Origin: Synechococcus sp. CS-1331
GTDB lineage: Bacteria; Cyanobacteriota; Cyanobacteriia; PCC-6307; Cyanobiaceae
Direction: 5' to 3'
Assembly: GCA_025127975.1 (NCBI GenBank)
Contig: JAHLYQ010000047.1
Span: forward strand, 18,840 to 82,839
Length of the DNA: 64,000 nt
Below the pieces are notes generated by a model that saw only the letters and a program-made list of their open reading frames with translations, made no database searches and was not told the DNA's origin. This document shows, piece by piece, positions 44,670 to 56,308 of this stretch. Positions within the stretch are counted from its first letter, which is position 1; each line of letters begins with the position of its first letter. Both the position numbers and the translations under genes were made by a program.

Positions 44670-45785
44670 ATGAACAGCTCCCCCACCGCAGTTGGTCTGA
44701 TCCTGGGGGGAGCCTCCGGTGAGCATGCGGTCTCGATTCGCTCCGCCGCCACCGTGGCCGCCGCCCTGCACCACCCCTCCAACGCGGCGCGCTACGCGCT
44801 GCACTGCTTCTACATCGATCCCCAGGGGCGCTGGTGGGGCCCCGAACTGGCCGACGCGGTGCTGGCCCAGGGCAGCCCAGCCAGCGCCGAGCAACTGGAG
44901 GCGGCGGCGCGCCAGAGCGGCCACTCCCTGGCGCGCGGCGGCTTCCGCGGCTTGCCAGCTGCAGCCCTGGAGATCGAAGTGTGGTTCCCGGTGCTGCATG
45001 GCCCCAACGGCGAAGACGGCACCATCCAGGGACTGTTCACCCTGATGCAGGTGCCTTTCGTGGGTTCGGGGGTACTGGGCTCGGCCGTGGGCATGGACAA
45101 ACAGGCCATGAAGGCCGCCTTCGCCGCAACCGGCCTGCCCCAGGTGGCCTATGCCTGCGTCAGTGCCAGCCAGGTGGCGTCCGATCCCGAAGCCCTGATG
45201 GGGAAGCTCGAAACCCAGCTCGGCTACCCCTGTTTCGTCAAGCCGGCCAATCTGGGCTCCTCGGTGGGGATCAGCAAGGCCACCGACCGAGCCAGCCTGC
45301 TGAACGGCCTGCGCACCGCCGCGGCCCTCGACCCGCGCCTGGTGGTGGAGCAGGGCGTGGCTGCCCGGGAGCTGGAATGCGCAGTCAAAGGAGGCGGCGG
45401 CGCAGCCCTGCAGGCCTCGGTGCTGGGGGAGATCTGTTTCGATGCCGACTGGTACGACTACGACACGAAATACAGCGAGGGCAAGAGTCACACCGTGATC
45501 CCGGCGAAGGTGCCCGAAGCGATCACTGAGCGGGCCCGCGCCATGGCCATCGAGGCCTGTGGGGCCGTTGGGGCGATGGGCCTGGCCCGGGTGGATTTCT
45601 TCTACAGCGAAGCCAGCGGCGAGTTGTGGCTCAACGAGATCAACACCATGCCGGGTTTCACCAGCCAGAGCATGTACCCGATGCTTTGGGCCTCCAGCGG
45701 CATTCCCCTGCCGCAACTGGTGTGCGAATTGATCGAGGGGGCCCGAGAATGGCACCAGCCATCCCTGGGAGCCCCTACGCCATGA
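44670..45785 (+). CDS. ddl: D-alanine-D-alanine ligase
   Basis: 371 residues, the longer Ddl form. [17 protein letters not shown] is the N-terminal Gly-rich loop, [14 protein letters not shown] the Ser/Glu region, [18 protein letters not shown] the ATP-grasp Lys segment, and [19 protein letters not shown] the C-terminal metal site with Glu and Asn. Makes the D-Ala-D-Ala end of the stem peptide. Overlaps the next gene (ATGA); order miaB-ddl-membrane protein-ftsQ-ftsZ is a cyanobacterial arrangement. Confidence 0.96.
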   Translation: MNSSPTAVGLILGGASGEHAVSIRSAATVAAALHHPSNAARYALHCFYIDPQGRWWGPELADAVLAQGSPASAEQLEAAARQSGHSLARGGFRGLPAAALEIEVWFPVLHGPNGEDGTIQGLFTLMQVPFVGSGVLGSAVGMDKQAMKAAFAATGLPQVAYACVSASQVASDPEALMGKLETQLGYPCFVKPANLGSSVGISKATDRASLLNGLRTAAALDPRLVVEQGVAARELECAVKGGGGAALQASVLGEICFDADWYDYDTKYSEGKSHTVIPAKVPEAITERARAMAIEACGAVGAMGLARVDFFYSEASGELWLNEINTMPGFTSQSMYPMLWASSGIPLPQLVCELIEGAREWHQPSLGAPTP

Positions 45786-46192
45786 CAGAAGGTCTGCTCT
45801 GGCTTCCCCTGCTGCTGGTCTTTGTGCTGGTGACGGCCCTGGGCTGGTTGGAACGAAGGCGCCAGCGGCTGTTCCGCGAATGGGCTGAGGGCTCGGAACT
45901 GGCCAAGCTCGACAGCTGCGGCGGCGCCCGACTGATGGCTGGGGTGCTCAGCTGGTGCCGCTTTGAAGCCGGCCAGATCCAGGAAGAGGGCTCCTTTGTC
46001 ATCAAAGAACTGGAACTGGTGGAGCTCCTTTCCCTCCACTCGGGCGAAGCCCCCCTCACCGATGAGAGCCAGGGGGCCTGCCGGCTGCGGCTGGTGGGGG
46101 CAGGGGTGCGCAAAGATCTGCCCTTCGCCGATGCCGAAAGGGCGCGGCGCTGGATCGAGGAGCTGATGTCTCGCTCCCGCTGCGAACTTTGA
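45782..46192 (+). CDS. Membrane-anchored hypothetical protein between ddl and ftsQ
   Basis: 136 residues. The N-terminal helix [19 protein letters not shown] anchors a soluble domain ([37 protein letters not shown]). Not a known family to me, but its place in the ddl-ftsQ-ftsZ cluster and ATGA overlap with ddl tie it to envelope growth. Two Cys are close (SC, WC) without a CxxC. Confidence 0.75.
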   Translation: MTEGLLWLPLLLVFVLVTALGWLERRRQRLFREWAEGSELAKLDSCGGARLMAGVLSWCRFEAGQIQEEGSFVIKELELVELLSLHSGEAPLTDESQGACRLRLVGAGVRKDLPFADAERARRWIEELMSRSRCEL

Positions 46193-46214
46193 GCCAGTTG
46201 CGGGGCTTTTTGAG

Positions 46215-47042
46215 GTGAGCACCCCTTCGCCACCCGGGTCGGAGCGCCGGCGCCAGCTGCGGCAGCAGCGGATCAGGGAGCGGCTGCGTAATTCCTGGCG
46301 GCTGGTGGTGCTACTCGCCCTCTCCGGCGGCCTGGGCTATGGCCTGCTGCGACAGGGCTGGGTGTTGAGCGGGCCCAGCCAGGTGGAGGTGATCGGCAGT
46401 GAGCTGGTGAGGCCAGAGCACGTGGTGCAGGCTGCCCAGCTGACCTTTCCCCAGCCCCTGCTGGCACTGGAGCCCAAGCGGATCGCCGCCGCCGTGGTGA
46501 ATGCCCTGCCGGTGGAGCAGGTGCAGGTGCGCCGGCTGATGGCGCCGCCCCGGCTGCGCATCGAGCTGGTGGATCGCCAGGCGGTGGCCCGGGCCCAGCG
46601 CCGCACCGCCAAGGGAATTGAACAGGGCTACGTCGACCGATTCGGCCACTGGCTGAGCATTCGCCAGGGCAGGGCGCTGGCCACCAAGGGCAGCAAGGGT
46701 TTTCTGGTTTTGGGCTGGCAGCCCAGCTATCGCCCAGTTCTTGCCCTGGTGCTGGCCCAGCGGGAGCGCCTCGAGCTGGGCTCCGATCTCCGCCAGATTC
46801 GCTTCGATCCCGGGGGCAACATCTGGCTGGAGAGCGCCAGCCTCGGCCAGGTGCGTCTGGGCCCGGCAGACGGCCAACTGGCCCGGGGGCTGGAGGTGCT
46901 CGGCCACCTGCAGAAGCAATTGCCAGCGCAGATAAAGGCCCGCCGGCTTCCATCAATCGACCTCAGCGATCCGGAGCAGCCGGAACTTGGCCTGCCCGGC
47001 CCGGCGGCTCCGCCGGCCCAGCCGCCCCAGCCCCCTTCATGA
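46215..47042 (+). CDS. ftsQ: Cell division protein FtsQ
   Basis: 275 residues from GTG. Basic cytoplasmic tail, one membrane helix ([17 protein letters not shown], about 29-45), then a POTRA domain ([22 protein letters not shown]) and the FtsQ beta domain ([16 protein letters not shown]). Links the Z-ring to septal synthesis enzymes in the periplasm. The Pro/Ala-rich C-terminus is extra. Located just ahead of ftsZ. Confidence 0.88.
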   Translation: MSTPSPPGSERRRQLRQQRIRERLRNSWRLVVLLALSGGLGYGLLRQGWVLSGPSQVEVIGSELVRPEHVVQAAQLTFPQPLLALEPKRIAAAVVNALPVEQVQVRRLMAPPRLRIELVDRQAVARAQRRTAKGIEQGYVDRFGHWLSIRQGRALATKGSKGFLVLGWQPSYRPVLALVLAQRERLELGSDLRQIRFDPGGNIWLESASLGQVRLGPADGQLARGLEVLGHLQKQLPAQIKARRLPSIDLSDPEQPELGLPGPAAPPAQPPQPPS

Positions 47043-47121
47043 GCATTCGAGCAGCAGTTACGCCGCTGCCTCTGCAAAGGTGGGACACTGCCCAAATCCA
47101 GGGACAGCAACCACGGTCATA

Positions 47122-48279
47122 ATGCAGCCGCCAGTTCCAAGCTCCGCTTTCTCCGATGCCGTTATGACCGAAATCCCAATCCCCAGCAATGGAACCCAGC
47201 CCTCGGGCGGGATCGTACCGAGCCAAACGGCCCGGATTGAAGTGATTGGGGTTGGCGGCGGCGGCAGCAATGCGGTGAATCGAATGATCGCCTCCGACCT
47301 CCAGGGGGTGGGCTATCGGGTACTCAACACCGACGCCCAGGCCCTGTTGCAGTCGGCCTCGCAGAAACGCATCCAGCTGGGGATGAAGCTGACCCGGGGC
47401 CTGGGGGCAGGGGGCAATCCGGTGATCGGCCAGAAGGCTGCTGAAGAGTCCAGGGCCGAGCTGCAGGAGTCGCTCCAGGGCACCGATCTGGTGTTCATTG
47501 CCGTCGGCATGGGCGGAGGAACTGGCACCGGCGCTGCGCCGATCCTGGCAGAGGTGGCCAAGGAAGTGGGCGCACTCACGGTGGGCATCGTCACCAAGCC
47601 CTTCAGCTTCGAGGGCCGTAAGCGGATGCGTCAGGCCGAAGAAGGCATCGCCCGCCTGGCCGAGAGCGTGGACACCCTGATCGTCATCCCCAACGATCGC
47701 CTGCGGGATGCGATCGCCGGAGCCCCCCTGCAGGAGGCCTTCCGCACCGCCGACGACGTGCTGCGCATGGGCGTCAAGGGCATCAGCGACATCATCACCA
47801 AGCCGGGGCTGGTCAACGTTGACTTCGCCGATGTGCGCTCGGTGATGGCCGACGCCGGCACGGCCCTGCTGGGCATCGGCGTGGGTTCGGGTCGCTCCCG
47901 CGCCATCGAAGCGGCCCAGGCGGCAATCAGCAGTCCCCTGCTGGAGTCGGCCCGCATTGACGGCGCCAAGGGCTGCGTGATCAACATCAGCGGCGGCAAG
48001 GACATGACCCTCGAGGACATGACCACCGCCTCCGAGGTCATCTACGAGGTGGTGGATCCCGACGCCAACATCATCGTGGGCGCCGTTGTGGACGAGCGCC
48101 TAGAGGGGGAGATCCACGTGACCGTGATCGCCACCGGCTTCGAGAGCGGCGCCTCCTACATCAATGAGCGCAGCACCTCGAGTTTCAGTGGCAACAAGCT
48201 GTACAACAACAGCCAGGAAGAGCGGGGCGCCAAGATCCCACCCTTCCTGCTCAACCGCCAGAACCAGGCCAACCTGTAG
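47122..48279 (+). CDS. ftsZ: Cell division GTPase FtsZ
   Basis: 385 residues from ATG 47122; ATG 47164 would give 371. [18 protein letters not shown] is the first Gly-rich nucleotide loop. [20 protein letters not shown] is the tubulin signature, and [17 protein letters not shown] the T7 loop region. The C-terminal tail ends [13 protein letters not shown], the conserved partner-binding peptide for ZipN/SepF-like proteins. Forms the cytokinetic ring. Long space after ftsQ (about 80 bases) likely contains its own promoter. Confidence 0.97.
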   Translation: MQPPVPSSAFSDAVMTEIPIPSNGTQPSGGIVPSQTARIEVIGVGGGGSNAVNRMIASDLQGVGYRVLNTDAQALLQSASQKRIQLGMKLTRGLGAGGNPVIGQKAAEESRAELQESLQGTDLVFIAVGMGGGTGTGAAPILAEVAKEVGALTVGIVTKPFSFEGRKRMRQAEEGIARLAESVDTLIVIPNDRLRDAIAGAPLQEAFRTADDVLRMGVKGISDIITKPGLVNVDFADVRSVMADAGTALLGIGVGSGRSRAIEAAQAAISSPLLESARIDGAKGCVINISGGKDMTLEDMTTASEVIYEVVDPDANIIVGAVVDERLEGEIHVTVIATGFESGASYINERSTSSFSGNKLYNNSQEERGAKIPPFLLNRQNQANL

Positions 48280-48367
48280 GCCCGGCTGGTTGGTTGGCCG
48301 GCCCGGCTGGTTTGCCCCGATCAAGGGGTTACTAGATGAGGCGACCAGAAATGGGGTGACCCGGAGT

Positions 48368-48466
48368 CCACGCCTGCCCTGAGCATCCCGTGTGGCTGCT
48401 GCCTTCCGGTTCTGACCAGGTTTGGGCGTCGGAGCCGCATGGGTCCGAGTCGTTTGGATGCTAGCA
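48368..48466 (-). ncRNA. ffs: Signal recognition particle RNA (4.5S type)
   Basis: On the minus strand ACCTGGTCAGAACCGGAAGG continues into CAGCAGCC, the universal SRP RNA tip (GGUCAG-xxCCGGAAGG-AGCAGCC) flanked by pairing arms. The exact ends are approximate. Binds Ffh to target nascent membrane proteins. Lies between ftsZ and panB, divergent from panB. Confidence 0.88.
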
Positions 48467-48485
48467 ATGGCATCCCCCCGCACCG

Positions 48486-49337
48486 ATGCCCGTGCCCCTG
48501 CGCCCCGCAGACCTGGCGAGCCGCAAACTGGCCGGACTGCCGATCACGGTGCTGACGGCCTGGGATGCCCTCTCGGGAGCGCTGGTGGCCGAAGCCGGTG
48601 CCGATGCGGTGCTGGTGGGCGATTCCCTGGCGATGACGGTGCTGGGCCACGCCACCACCCTGCCGGTGACCCTCGAGGAGATGCTGCACCACACCAGGGC
48701 CACCGGCAGGGGCCTGGCCAGCGTCTGCTCGCCCGGCCAGGAGCCGCTGCTGATCTGTGATCTGCCCTTCCTCAGCTACCAGTGCAGCGCCGATGCGGCC
48801 GTTGCGGCCGCTGGCCGGGTGCTGAAAGAAACCCCCGCCGCCGCCGTCAAGCTCGAGGGCGCCGAACCGGAAACCCTGGTGGTGATCGACCGGCTGGTGC
48901 GCAGCGGCATTCCGGTGATGGGCCACATCGGCCTAACGCCCCAGTCGGTGCACCAGCTCGGCTACCGCCGCCAGGGCAACGACGATGTCAGCCGGGAGAA
49001 ACTGCGACGCCAGGCGCTGGCCCTGCAGGAGGCAGGTTGCTTTGCCCTGGTGCTGGAACACGTGCCCCCGGAGCTCGGCGCTGACCTGCAGCGGGCCCTG
49101 GCGTTGCCGGTAATCGGCATCGGCGCCGGCGAGGCTTGCGACGGCCAGGTGCGCGTCACCGCCGACCTGCTGGGCCTCACCAGCCGCCAGCCGCCCTTCA
49201 GTCCAGCGCTGCTGCCAGGCCGGGCCCTGGCGCTGGAGGCGCTGCGCAGCTGGATTGGCTCCTGGCCCCAGCCAGCTCAAGCCCCTCCTGCTGCTCCTGC
49301 CACCAGGCCAGCAACTCCCGCAGCACCCCATTGCTGA
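48486..49337 (+). CDS. panB: 3-methyl-2-oxobutanoate hydroxymethyltransferase
   Basis: 283 residues. [21 protein letters not shown] and [20 protein letters not shown] carry the metal Asp of the KPHMT barrel. VKLEGAEPE has the catalytic Glu, [14 protein letters not shown] is invariant, and [17 protein letters not shown] a conserved loop. First step of pantothenate synthesis. The last 47 or so residues (Pro/Ala-rich, ending ATPAAPHC) lie wholly antisense to the end of hemW, an unusual overlap of 140 bases. Confidence 0.95.
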   Translation: MPVPLRPADLASRKLAGLPITVLTAWDALSGALVAEAGADAVLVGDSLAMTVLGHATTLPVTLEEMLHHTRATGRGLASVCSPGQEPLLICDLPFLSYQCSADAAVAAAGRVLKETPAAAVKLEGAEPETLVVIDRLVRSGIPVMGHIGLTPQSVHQLGYRRQGNDDVSREKLRRQALALQEAGCFALVLEHVPPELGADLQRALALPVIGIGAGEACDGQVRVTADLLGLTSRQPPFSPALLPGRALALEALRSWIGSWPQPAQAPPAAPATRPATPAAPHC

Positions 49338-50469
49338 GGGCCAAGCCGGCTGGATCGGTGAGTCGCCAGCGGGGGCCCTCAATGCGCAGCAGGCCGGCCT
49401 CGAGCCAGGGCTGCAGCCGCTGCCGCAGCGCCCCAACCCCAACCTGGGCCAGCAGCAGGGGCAGGTGCACCCCTTCGCGGCGGCGCAAACCCACCAGCAG
49501 TCGCTCGTCCACGGGCACACCGGAGCCGCCCTCCCGCACGGGCTCGGCCAGCCAGGCGGCATAGCCTTCGCGGCTGCGGGGCCGGGCCAGCCGCTCGCCC
49601 CAGGGGGCCGAGGTGGCGCCCATGCCGAAGCCCCACCAGCCCGCACCGCTCCAGTAGACGCGGTTGTGGCGGCAGGCATGGCCGGGCAGGGCGTAATTGG
49701 AGATCTCGTAGTGGCCGTAGCCGGCGGCGCTGAGCTCGGCCCAGGTGAGCTCCATCAGGTCGGCGCCCAGATCGGCATCGGGAAGCTCCAGCTGGCCCCG
49801 GCCATGGCGGCGGGCAAACACGGTGCCAGGTTCCAGGCTGAGGTCGTAGATGGAGAGATGGGGCGGCGCCAGGGCGATCGCCTGGCCCAACTGCTGGCGC
49901 CAGCTGGCAAGAGCCTCGCCAGGCACGGTCTGCCCGGGCAGCCCCTGGATCAGATCCAGGCTCCAGCTGGCCAGCGCCCCCTGGCGCTGGGCCGCGGCCA
50001 GCCAGCCGGCGGCCTCCAGCAGGTCGGCGCCGCAGTGGCGACGACCCAGACCCGCCAGCACCCCATCGTCAAAGCTCTGGCCGCCCAGGCTGACCCGGTT
50101 CACCCCCGACTGCAGGTAGGCCGCCAGGCGGGTTTGATCAAAGCTGGCCGGATCGAGCTCCAGGCTGATCTCGGCACCGGGAACCAGGCCGAAACGCTCC
50201 CGCAGGGCGGCCAGCAGGGCCCCCACCTGGGCGGGCAGCAGCAGGGATGGGGTGCCACCGCCGAGATACACGGTGGATAGGGGCGGGCCGGGGGAGGCAG
50301 CGGCGATCTCCCCGAGCAGCAGGGTCAGATAGGCCGCGATCGAAGCGGCACCCGGCGCTCCGGGCTCGGCGCTGGCCCTGTCGCCCAGCGGTACCACGGG
50401 AAAATCGCAGTAGAAGCAGCGCCGGTGGCAGAAGGGAATGTGCAGGTAGGCGCTGCGGGGGGGGAACAC
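49198..50469 (-). CDS. hemW: HemW-type radical SAM protein
   Basis: 423 residues. [19 protein letters not shown] holds the CxxxCxxC of radical [16 protein letters not shown] and [21 protein letters not shown] are the HemN-like motifs. The extra Cys of HemN coproporphyrinogen oxidase (CxxxCxxCxC) is absent, consistent with HemW, a heme chaperone. The C-terminal 45 or so residues ([18 protein letters not shown]) overlap panB antisense and are low complexity. Confidence 0.93.
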   Translation of the reverse strand: MFPPRSAYLHIPFCHRRCFYCDFPVVPLGDRASAEPGAPGAASIAAYLTLLLGEIAAASPGPPLSTVYLGGGTPSLLLPAQVGALLAALRERFGLVPGAEISLELDPASFDQTRLAAYLQSGVNRVSLGGQSFDDGVLAGLGRRHCGADLLEAAGWLAAAQRQGALASWSLDLIQGLPGQTVPGEALASWRQQLGQAIALAPPHLSIYDLSLEPGTVFARRHGRGQLELPDADLGADLMELTWAELSAAGYGHYEISNYALPGHACRHNRVYWSGAGWWGFGMGATSAPWGERLARPRSREGYAAWLAEPVREGGSGVPVDERLLVGLRRREGVHLPLLLAQVGVGALRQRLQPWLEAGLLRIEGPRWRLTDPAGLALSNGVLRELLAWWQEQQEGLELAGARSQSSCAAPPAPGPGLAAALD

Positions 50470-50570
50470 GGGGCGAAGACATCATTAAGGGCGGGAACCA
50501 CCCTGGGGCCAAAGGTCCCGGAATCGGGCATGCTGCGCACCTGCACGACAGGGTTCCAGGCGAGACAGGA

Positions 50571-51749
50571 ATGGTGGATACCCTCATCCTGATCCTGTTT
50601 GTTGTCTCCGGCACGGCCGCTGGCTGGCTGGGGGTTGACCTGCTGCCAGAGCCGCTACTGCTGCAGGTGGACAAACCGGAGGGCCTGCGCACGGTCCTGG
50701 GGGGCTTCGGGGCCTTCTTCGGCCTGCTGGCGGGCTTCTTCTTCGGCCAGCTGCGCCGCCGGCTGATGGCCCAGGTGCGCTCGATGCCCACCGACCTGCT
50801 GGTGAGCCGCGCCGTCGGCCTGATCCTGGGCCTGCTGGTGGCAAACCTGCTGCTGGCGCCGATCCTGCTGCTGCCCCTGCCCTGGGAGGTGGTGTTCGTC
50901 AAACCGCTGGCGGCGGTGCTCAGCAATGTTTTCTTTGGGGTGTCGGGCTACAACCTGGCCGAAGTTCACGGCCGCACCCTGCTGCGCCTGTTCAACCCCA
51001 GCAGCACCGAGGCCCTGCTGGTGGCCGAAGGGGTGCTGCAGCCGGCCAGCGCCAAAATCCTCGACACCAGCGTGATCATTGATGGCCGCATCCGCGGTCT
51101 GCTGGATTCGGGCCTGCTGGAGGGCCAGGTGATCGTCGCCCAGAGCGTGATCGATGAGCTCCAGGCCCTGGCCGATTCGGCCAATGGCGAGAAGCGCGGC
51201 CGGGGCCGGCGCGGCCTCAAGCTGCTCAGCGAGCTGCGGGAGATCTATGGCCGGCGCCTGGTGGTGAACAGCACCCGCTACGAGGGCAAGGGGGTCGACG
51301 ACAAGCTGCTGCTGCTCACCGCCGATACCGGCGGCACCCTGTTGACCGCCGACTACAACCTGGCCAAGGTGGCCGAGGTGAAGGCCCTCAAGGTGCTCAA
51401 CCTCAGTGAGCTGGTCATCGCCCTGCGCCCGGAGGTGCGGCCCGGCGATGAGCTGCTGCTCAAGATTGCCCGCGACGGCAAGGAAGCAGACCAGGGCGTC
51501 GGCTACCTCGACGACGGCACCATGGTGGTGGTGGAAGGGGCCCGGGGCAGGATCGGCGAGCGGCTCGAGGTGGTCGTCACAGGCGCCCTGCAGAACCCCA
51601 CCGGCCGGATCGTCTTTGCCCGCACCGATGGCCCGCTGGCAGAGCCCAATGCCGAAGCCGGCCCGAAGCGCAAACAACGCGCTGAGCGCAACAGGTCGAG
51701 CCCTGCCAATTCGGGCTCCAGCGATCCGCAGGCCGGTAGCCCCCGCTAG
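50571..51749 (+). CDS. PIN/TRAM-domain membrane protein (YacL-like)
   Basis: 392 residues from ATG 50571. Four hydrophobic helices (about 1-115) precede a PIN domain: KILDTSVIIDGRI supplies the first Asp, VIVAQSVIDELQALADS Glu, VDDKLLLLTADTGG and LLTADYNLAKVAEV the later Asp residues. A TRAM domain (VRPGDELLLKIARDGKEADQG) follows. Known as YacL/YacP-like in Gram-positive bacteria; probably a membrane-bound nuclease of unknown target. Precedes clpR by 31 bases. Confidence 0.9.
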   Translation: MVDTLILILFVVSGTAAGWLGVDLLPEPLLLQVDKPEGLRTVLGGFGAFFGLLAGFFFGQLRRRLMAQVRSMPTDLLVSRAVGLILGLLVANLLLAPILLLPLPWEVVFVKPLAAVLSNVFFGVSGYNLAEVHGRTLLRLFNPSSTEALLVAEGVLQPASAKILDTSVIIDGRIRGLLDSGLLEGQVIVAQSVIDELQALADSANGEKRGRGRRGLKLLSELREIYGRRLVVNSTRYEGKGVDDKLLLLTADTGGTLLTADYNLAKVAEVKALKVLNLSELVIALRPEVRPGDELLLKIARDGKEADQGVGYLDDGTMVVVEGARGRIGERLEVVVTGALQNPTGRIVFARTDGPLAEPNAEAGPKRKQRAERNRSSPANSGSSDPQAGSPR

Positions 51750-51780
51750 GCTCCGCAAACGTGCTTTCGGTTAACCGCGG

Positions 51781-52455
51781 ATGTCGGTGTCAGCCCCCTA
51801 CTACGGCGATTCCGCGGTCATGCGCACCCCGCCGCCAGACCTGCCGAGCCTGCTGCTGAAGGAGCGGATCGTCTACCTGGGCCTGCCCCTGTTCAGCGAC
51901 GGCGATGCCAAACGCCAGATGGGCATCGACGTCACCGAGCTGATCATTGCCCAGCTGCTGTATCTGGAATTTGACAACCCGGAGAAGCCGATCTTTTTCT
52001 ACATCAACTCCACCGGCACCTCCTGGTTCACCGGCGATGCCATCGGCTTTGAAACCGAAGCCTTCGCCATCGCCGACACGATCCGCTATGTGAAGCCGCC
52101 GGTGCACACGATCTGCATCGGCCAGGCCATGGGCACCGCAGCCATGATCCTCAGCGCCGGCACCAAGGGCCAGCGGGCCGCCTTGCCCCATGCCTCGATC
52201 GTGCTGCACCAGCCCCGCAGCGGTGCCCGCGGCCAGGCCACCGATATCCAGATCCGGGCCCAGGAGGTGTTGCACAACAAACGCACCCTGCTGGAGATGC
52301 TTTCGCTGAATACGGGCAAGTCGGTGGAGCAGCTCTCCCGCGACTCCGACCGGATGACCTACCTCACCGCCGAGGAGGCCAAGGAGTATGGCCTAATCGA
52401 CCGGGTGCTCACCAGCCTCAAGGGCCTGCCCACGCCCCCGGCAGCCCTGGGCTGA
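51781..52455 (+). CDS. clpR: ClpR, catalytically inactive ClpP paralogue
   Basis: 224 residues. The fold is intact: INSTGTSWFTGDAIGFETEAF and ALPHASIVLHQPRSGARGQA, with the His present. The nucleophile region reads CIGQAMGTAAM, where ClpP has GLAASMGA, so the Ser is missing. Cyanobacterial ClpR pairs with ClpP3 in one ring of the Clp core. The next gene 62 bases on is a normal ClpP, fitting clpR-clpP3. Confidence 0.95.
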   Translation: MSVSAPYYGDSAVMRTPPPDLPSLLLKERIVYLGLPLFSDGDAKRQMGIDVTELIIAQLLYLEFDNPEKPIFFYINSTGTSWFTGDAIGFETEAFAIADTIRYVKPPVHTICIGQAMGTAAMILSAGTKGQRAALPHASIVLHQPRSGARGQATDIQIRAQEVLHNKRTLLEMLSLNTGKSVEQLSRDSDRMTYLTAEEAKEYGLIDRVLTSLKGLPTPPAALG

Positions 52456-52517
52456 ACCTGCACTTCTGAGTTTCAGCACCGAACCCTCGCGCCCCCTCTC
52501 CACCCCACCCCAGACCC

Positions 52518-53120
52518 ATGCCCATCGGCACCCCCAGCGTTCCCTACCGCCTGCCCGGCAGCCAGTACGAGCGCTGGGTTGACATCTACACCCGGCTGGG
52601 CGTGGAGCGGATCCTGTTCATGGGCTCGGAGGTCAATGACGCCGTGGCCAATGCCCTGGTGGCCCAGATGCTCTACCTCGACTCGGACGACAACTCCAAG
52701 CCGATCTACCTCTACATCAACTCCCCGGGCGGGTCGGTGACCGCCGGTCTGGCGATCTTCGACACCATGCAATACGTCAAGAGCGACGTGGTGACCATCT
52801 GCGTTGGCCTGGCGGCCTCAATGGGTGCCTTCCTGCTGGCGGCCGGCACCAAGGGCAAACGGCTGGCCCTGCCCCACAGCCGGATCATGATTCACCAGCC
52901 CCTCGGCGGCACCAGCCAGCGCCAGGCCAGTGATATCGAAATCGAAGCGCGCGAAATTCTGCGCATCAAGGACATGCTCAACCACAGCATGGCGGACATG
53001 ACCGGCCAGCCCTTCGCCAAGATCGAGAAGGACACCGACCGCGACTACTTCCTCAGCGCCGCCGAAGCCAAGGAATACGGCCTGATCGACCGGGTGATCG
53101 CCCACCCCGGCGAGGCTTGA
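52518..53120 (+). CDS. clpP: ATP-dependent Clp protease proteolytic subunit (ClpP3-type)
   Basis: 200 residues. [21 protein letters not shown] and [21 protein letters not shown] show the Ser nucleophile; [20 protein letters not shown] the His, with the Asp ([20 protein letters not shown]) completing the triad. Degrades unfolded proteins fed by ClpC/ClpX. Its linkage to clpR indicates ClpP3. Confidence 0.96.
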   Translation: MPIGTPSVPYRLPGSQYERWVDIYTRLGVERILFMGSEVNDAVANALVAQMLYLDSDDNSKPIYLYINSPGGSVTAGLAIFDTMQYVKSDVVTICVGLAASMGAFLLAAGTKGKRLALPHSRIMIHQPLGGTSQRQASDIEIEAREILRIKDMLNHSMADMTGQPFAKIEKDTDRDYFLSAAEAKEYGLIDRVIAHPGEA

Positions 53121-53164
53121 AGGGCGCGGGCCCACCGCTGACCGCCTAGCCGCTGAACCTCGCC

Positions 53165-53551
53165 ATGCCCAACACCCTCTCCGAGGCTGCCGACCTGTTT
53201 TACGCCGCGGGCAACAAGATGCTTGCAGGCGATTGCGCCCCCTATGCGGAGATCTGGTCTGAGGGTGACGACATCAGCCACCTCGGCCCCACCGGCAATC
53301 TCTGCACAGGACGCAAGGCGGTGTTTGAGCAGTTCACCAGGGAGTCTGCGATGGGCTTCGATGGCACCCTGGTGGCAGACGATCGTCGCTTCGTTGAAAG
53401 CGCTGAGATGGGCTATCTGGTGTGCATGGAGCGCACCAGCGGCATGACCCAGGCCGGTGAGGCGCTCCGGATCGACATCCGCGCCACCACAATCTTCCGC
53501 AAGGAGTCTGGCCACTGGCGTGTGGTGCATCACCACACCGATCGCTTCTAA
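53165..53551 (+). CDS. SnoaL/NTF2-like protein (ketosteroid isomerase fold)
   Basis: 128 residues. SEAADLFYAAGNKMLAGD, WSEGDDISHLGPTGNLCTG and RATTIFRKESGHWRVVHHHT show the cone-shaped NTF2-like fold with the tryptophan and HH end of the DUF4440/SnoaL group. Often stress-related or of unknown substrate. Convergent with the next NTF2-like gene; they are 34 bases apart and distant in sequence. Confidence 0.8.
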   Translation: MPNTLSEAADLFYAAGNKMLAGDCAPYAEIWSEGDDISHLGPTGNLCTGRKAVFEQFTRESAMGFDGTLVADDRRFVESAEMGYLVCMERTSGMTQAGEALRIDIRATTIFRKESGHWRVVHHHTDRF

Positions 53552-53584
53552 GGCCCAGGCCCTCAGAAGACCAGATTTCTAAAC

Positions 53585-54100
53585 TCAGCCCTTGCCGGTG
53601 GCGGCCAGCAGGCGTGAGGCGGTGTCAAGCCCGATCGGCAGCCCGGATGGATCAAGCAAGCCCAGCTGGACCAGCAATCCGGCCTGGTCCCAGTAGATGT
53701 GCTCGTAGGCCACCTTGCCTTCGCGCACGCCCACGATCACCACCAGGGCCATCTCGACGCGCCGGCCGGTGGGGGCTACGCCCGGCAGCAGATGGCCGAT
53801 CGCTTTGGTGTGGGTGAAGCGGATCACCAGCTCATCCACCAGCCGCTCGCCATCCACCGTGCGTGAAATCGAGATGAACTCCACGTCGGGGGGAAAGAAC
53901 TGGCCGATCAGCTGGGTGGCGTAGAACTCACGCACTCCTTCAGCGCCCTGACCCCCGGTGCCAGAGGCCAGATTGATCAGATGGGGGTCCTCCACCATCG
54001 TGGCCATGGTGGCGTCGAGATCGCCGTTGAGCTCGGCCTGCATGTGGGCCTCGAACAGGGCGGCAGCCGTTGGCGAAGTAGTGGCTTGGGCGACGACCAT
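53585..54100 (-). CDS. SnoaL-like protein (NTF2 fold)
   Basis: 171 residues. ALFEAHMQAELNGDLDATM and MVEDPHLINLASG form the N-terminal helices. VREFYATQLIGQFFPPDVEF and LVIRFTHTKAIGHLLPGVAPTGR are typical of ester-cyclase-like SnoaL relatives, with YEHIYWDQAGLLVQLGLLDP close to the end. Substrate unknown. It is divergent from ilvC, 117 bases between starts. Confidence 0.82.
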   Translation of the reverse strand: MVVAQATTSPTAAALFEAHMQAELNGDLDATMATMVEDPHLINLASGTGGQGAEGVREFYATQLIGQFFPPDVEFISISRTVDGERLVDELVIRFTHTKAIGHLLPGVAPTGRRVEMALVVIVGVREGKVAYEHIYWDQAGLLVQLGLLDPSGLPIGLDTASRLLAATGKG

Positions 54101-54154
54101 GGCGTTTGGGACAGAGTCTAGATATTAGGGATGGCCTCCGCCCCTGTCAGTTGA

Positions 54155-55213
<1,059 letters not shown>

Positions 55214-55275
55214 TCCAGCCCCTGCTGAGCAACCCCCTGCTGCTGGTCGCCCTCGCCTGCGGTCTCGATCGCCTG

Positions 55276-56259
55276 GTGGGGGACCCGCGCTGGTGCCCCC
55301 ATCCCGTGGTGGTAATGGGCTGGTGGATCACCCTGCTGCGCCGCGGCGCTGAAGCCTGGGCGGGCACCAGAGCCTGGAAGTTGCTGCTGGCGGGGGGCTT
55401 AATCACGCTGGTGCTGGTGGGCGGCAGCGGCCTAGCCGGCTGGGTCGTGGAGCAGCTGACCCCCACGCCCCTGCTGGTGGTGGCCCTGGCCAGTGCCCTG
55501 GCCGGCCGCAGCCTCGAGCAGGCGGTATTGCAGGTGCTGGAGGCCCTCCCCAATTCCTTACAAGCTGTAAAGAACCAGACAGACGACGCTGGCGGCAAGC
55601 CAAGTCTGGTGGCCCTCCAGCCTGCCCGCCAGGCCCTGGCCTGGATAGTGGGCCGCGACACGGCCGATCTCGACGCCCCGGAGATCCTGCGGGCGGCCGC
55701 CGAAACCGCCAGCGAGAACGCGGTGGATGGCCTATTTGCGCCGCTGTTCTGGATGCTGGTGGGGGCCGGAATCTGGAGCCTGAACCCCGCCCTGCCGGGC
55801 CCGCTGGCCCTGGCCTGGGGCTTCAAGGCGGCCAGCACCCTCGATTCGATGCTGGGCTACCGGCGCGGCCGGTTGCGCTGGCTGGGCACGGCCGGCGCCC
55901 GTCTCGACGACCTGCTGGTGTGGCTGCCCTGCCGCCTGGTGGCCCTGGGCCTGCCCCTGGCGGCCGGGCAACCGGGGCGCTGCTTCTCCATGCTGGCCGC
56001 TGCCCTGAGGGACGGGGCCGCCGACCCTTCCCCCAATGCGGGGGTATCCCAGGCCGCCTATGCCCATGCTGCCGGAGTGCAGCTGGGCGGCAGCAACCGC
56101 TATGGCGGCCAGCTCACCAGCAAACCCCTGCTGGCACAAGGGCTACCCGCCCCCGATGGGGCCGCCGTTCGCCACATGCTCGAGCTGAGCAGGCGCCTAG
56201 AGCTGGTGTGGCTGGCTACGGCGGCCGTGCTGGCATTCATCACAAAAACTCTCAGCTGA
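55276..56259 (+). CDS. cobD: Cobalamin biosynthesis protein CobD/CbiB
   Basis: 327 residues from GTG at 55276. VGDPRWCPHPVVVMGWWITLL is the CobD start, but similarity should begin earlier: the frame upstream reads PLLSNPLLLVALACGLDRL, typical for the family, and contains no ATG, GTG or TTG back to the stop at 55159. The likely true start is then a CTG (about 55210) or another rare codon. ASENAVDGLFAPLFWML and RRGRLRWLGTAGARLDDLL and GAADPSPNAGVSQAAYAHA are conserved. Attaches the aminopropanol arm of cobamides in the membrane. Confidence 0.9.
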   Translation: MGDPRWCPHPVVVMGWWITLLRRGAEAWAGTRAWKLLLAGGLITLVLVGGSGLAGWVVEQLTPTPLLVVALASALAGRSLEQAVLQVLEALPNSLQAVKNQTDDAGGKPSLVALQPARQALAWIVGRDTADLDAPEILRAAAETASENAVDGLFAPLFWMLVGAGIWSLNPALPGPLALAWGFKAASTLDSMLGYRRGRLRWLGTAGARLDDLLVWLPCRLVALGLPLAAGQPGRCFSMLAAALRDGAADPSPNAGVSQAAYAHAAGVQLGGSNRYGGQLTSKPLLAQGLPAPDGAAVRHMLELSRRLELVWLATAAVLAFITKTLS

Positions 56260-56308
56260 TTGCTCCGCCGCCAGCGCCTGCCGATGCTGCAGGCAGGTTG
56301 ATGGGCCC

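Noticed and set aside
43175-44782. 535-codon minus-strand ORF
   Set aside because: It is the antisense shadow of miaB, which shows all its motifs; the ORF has no family features.
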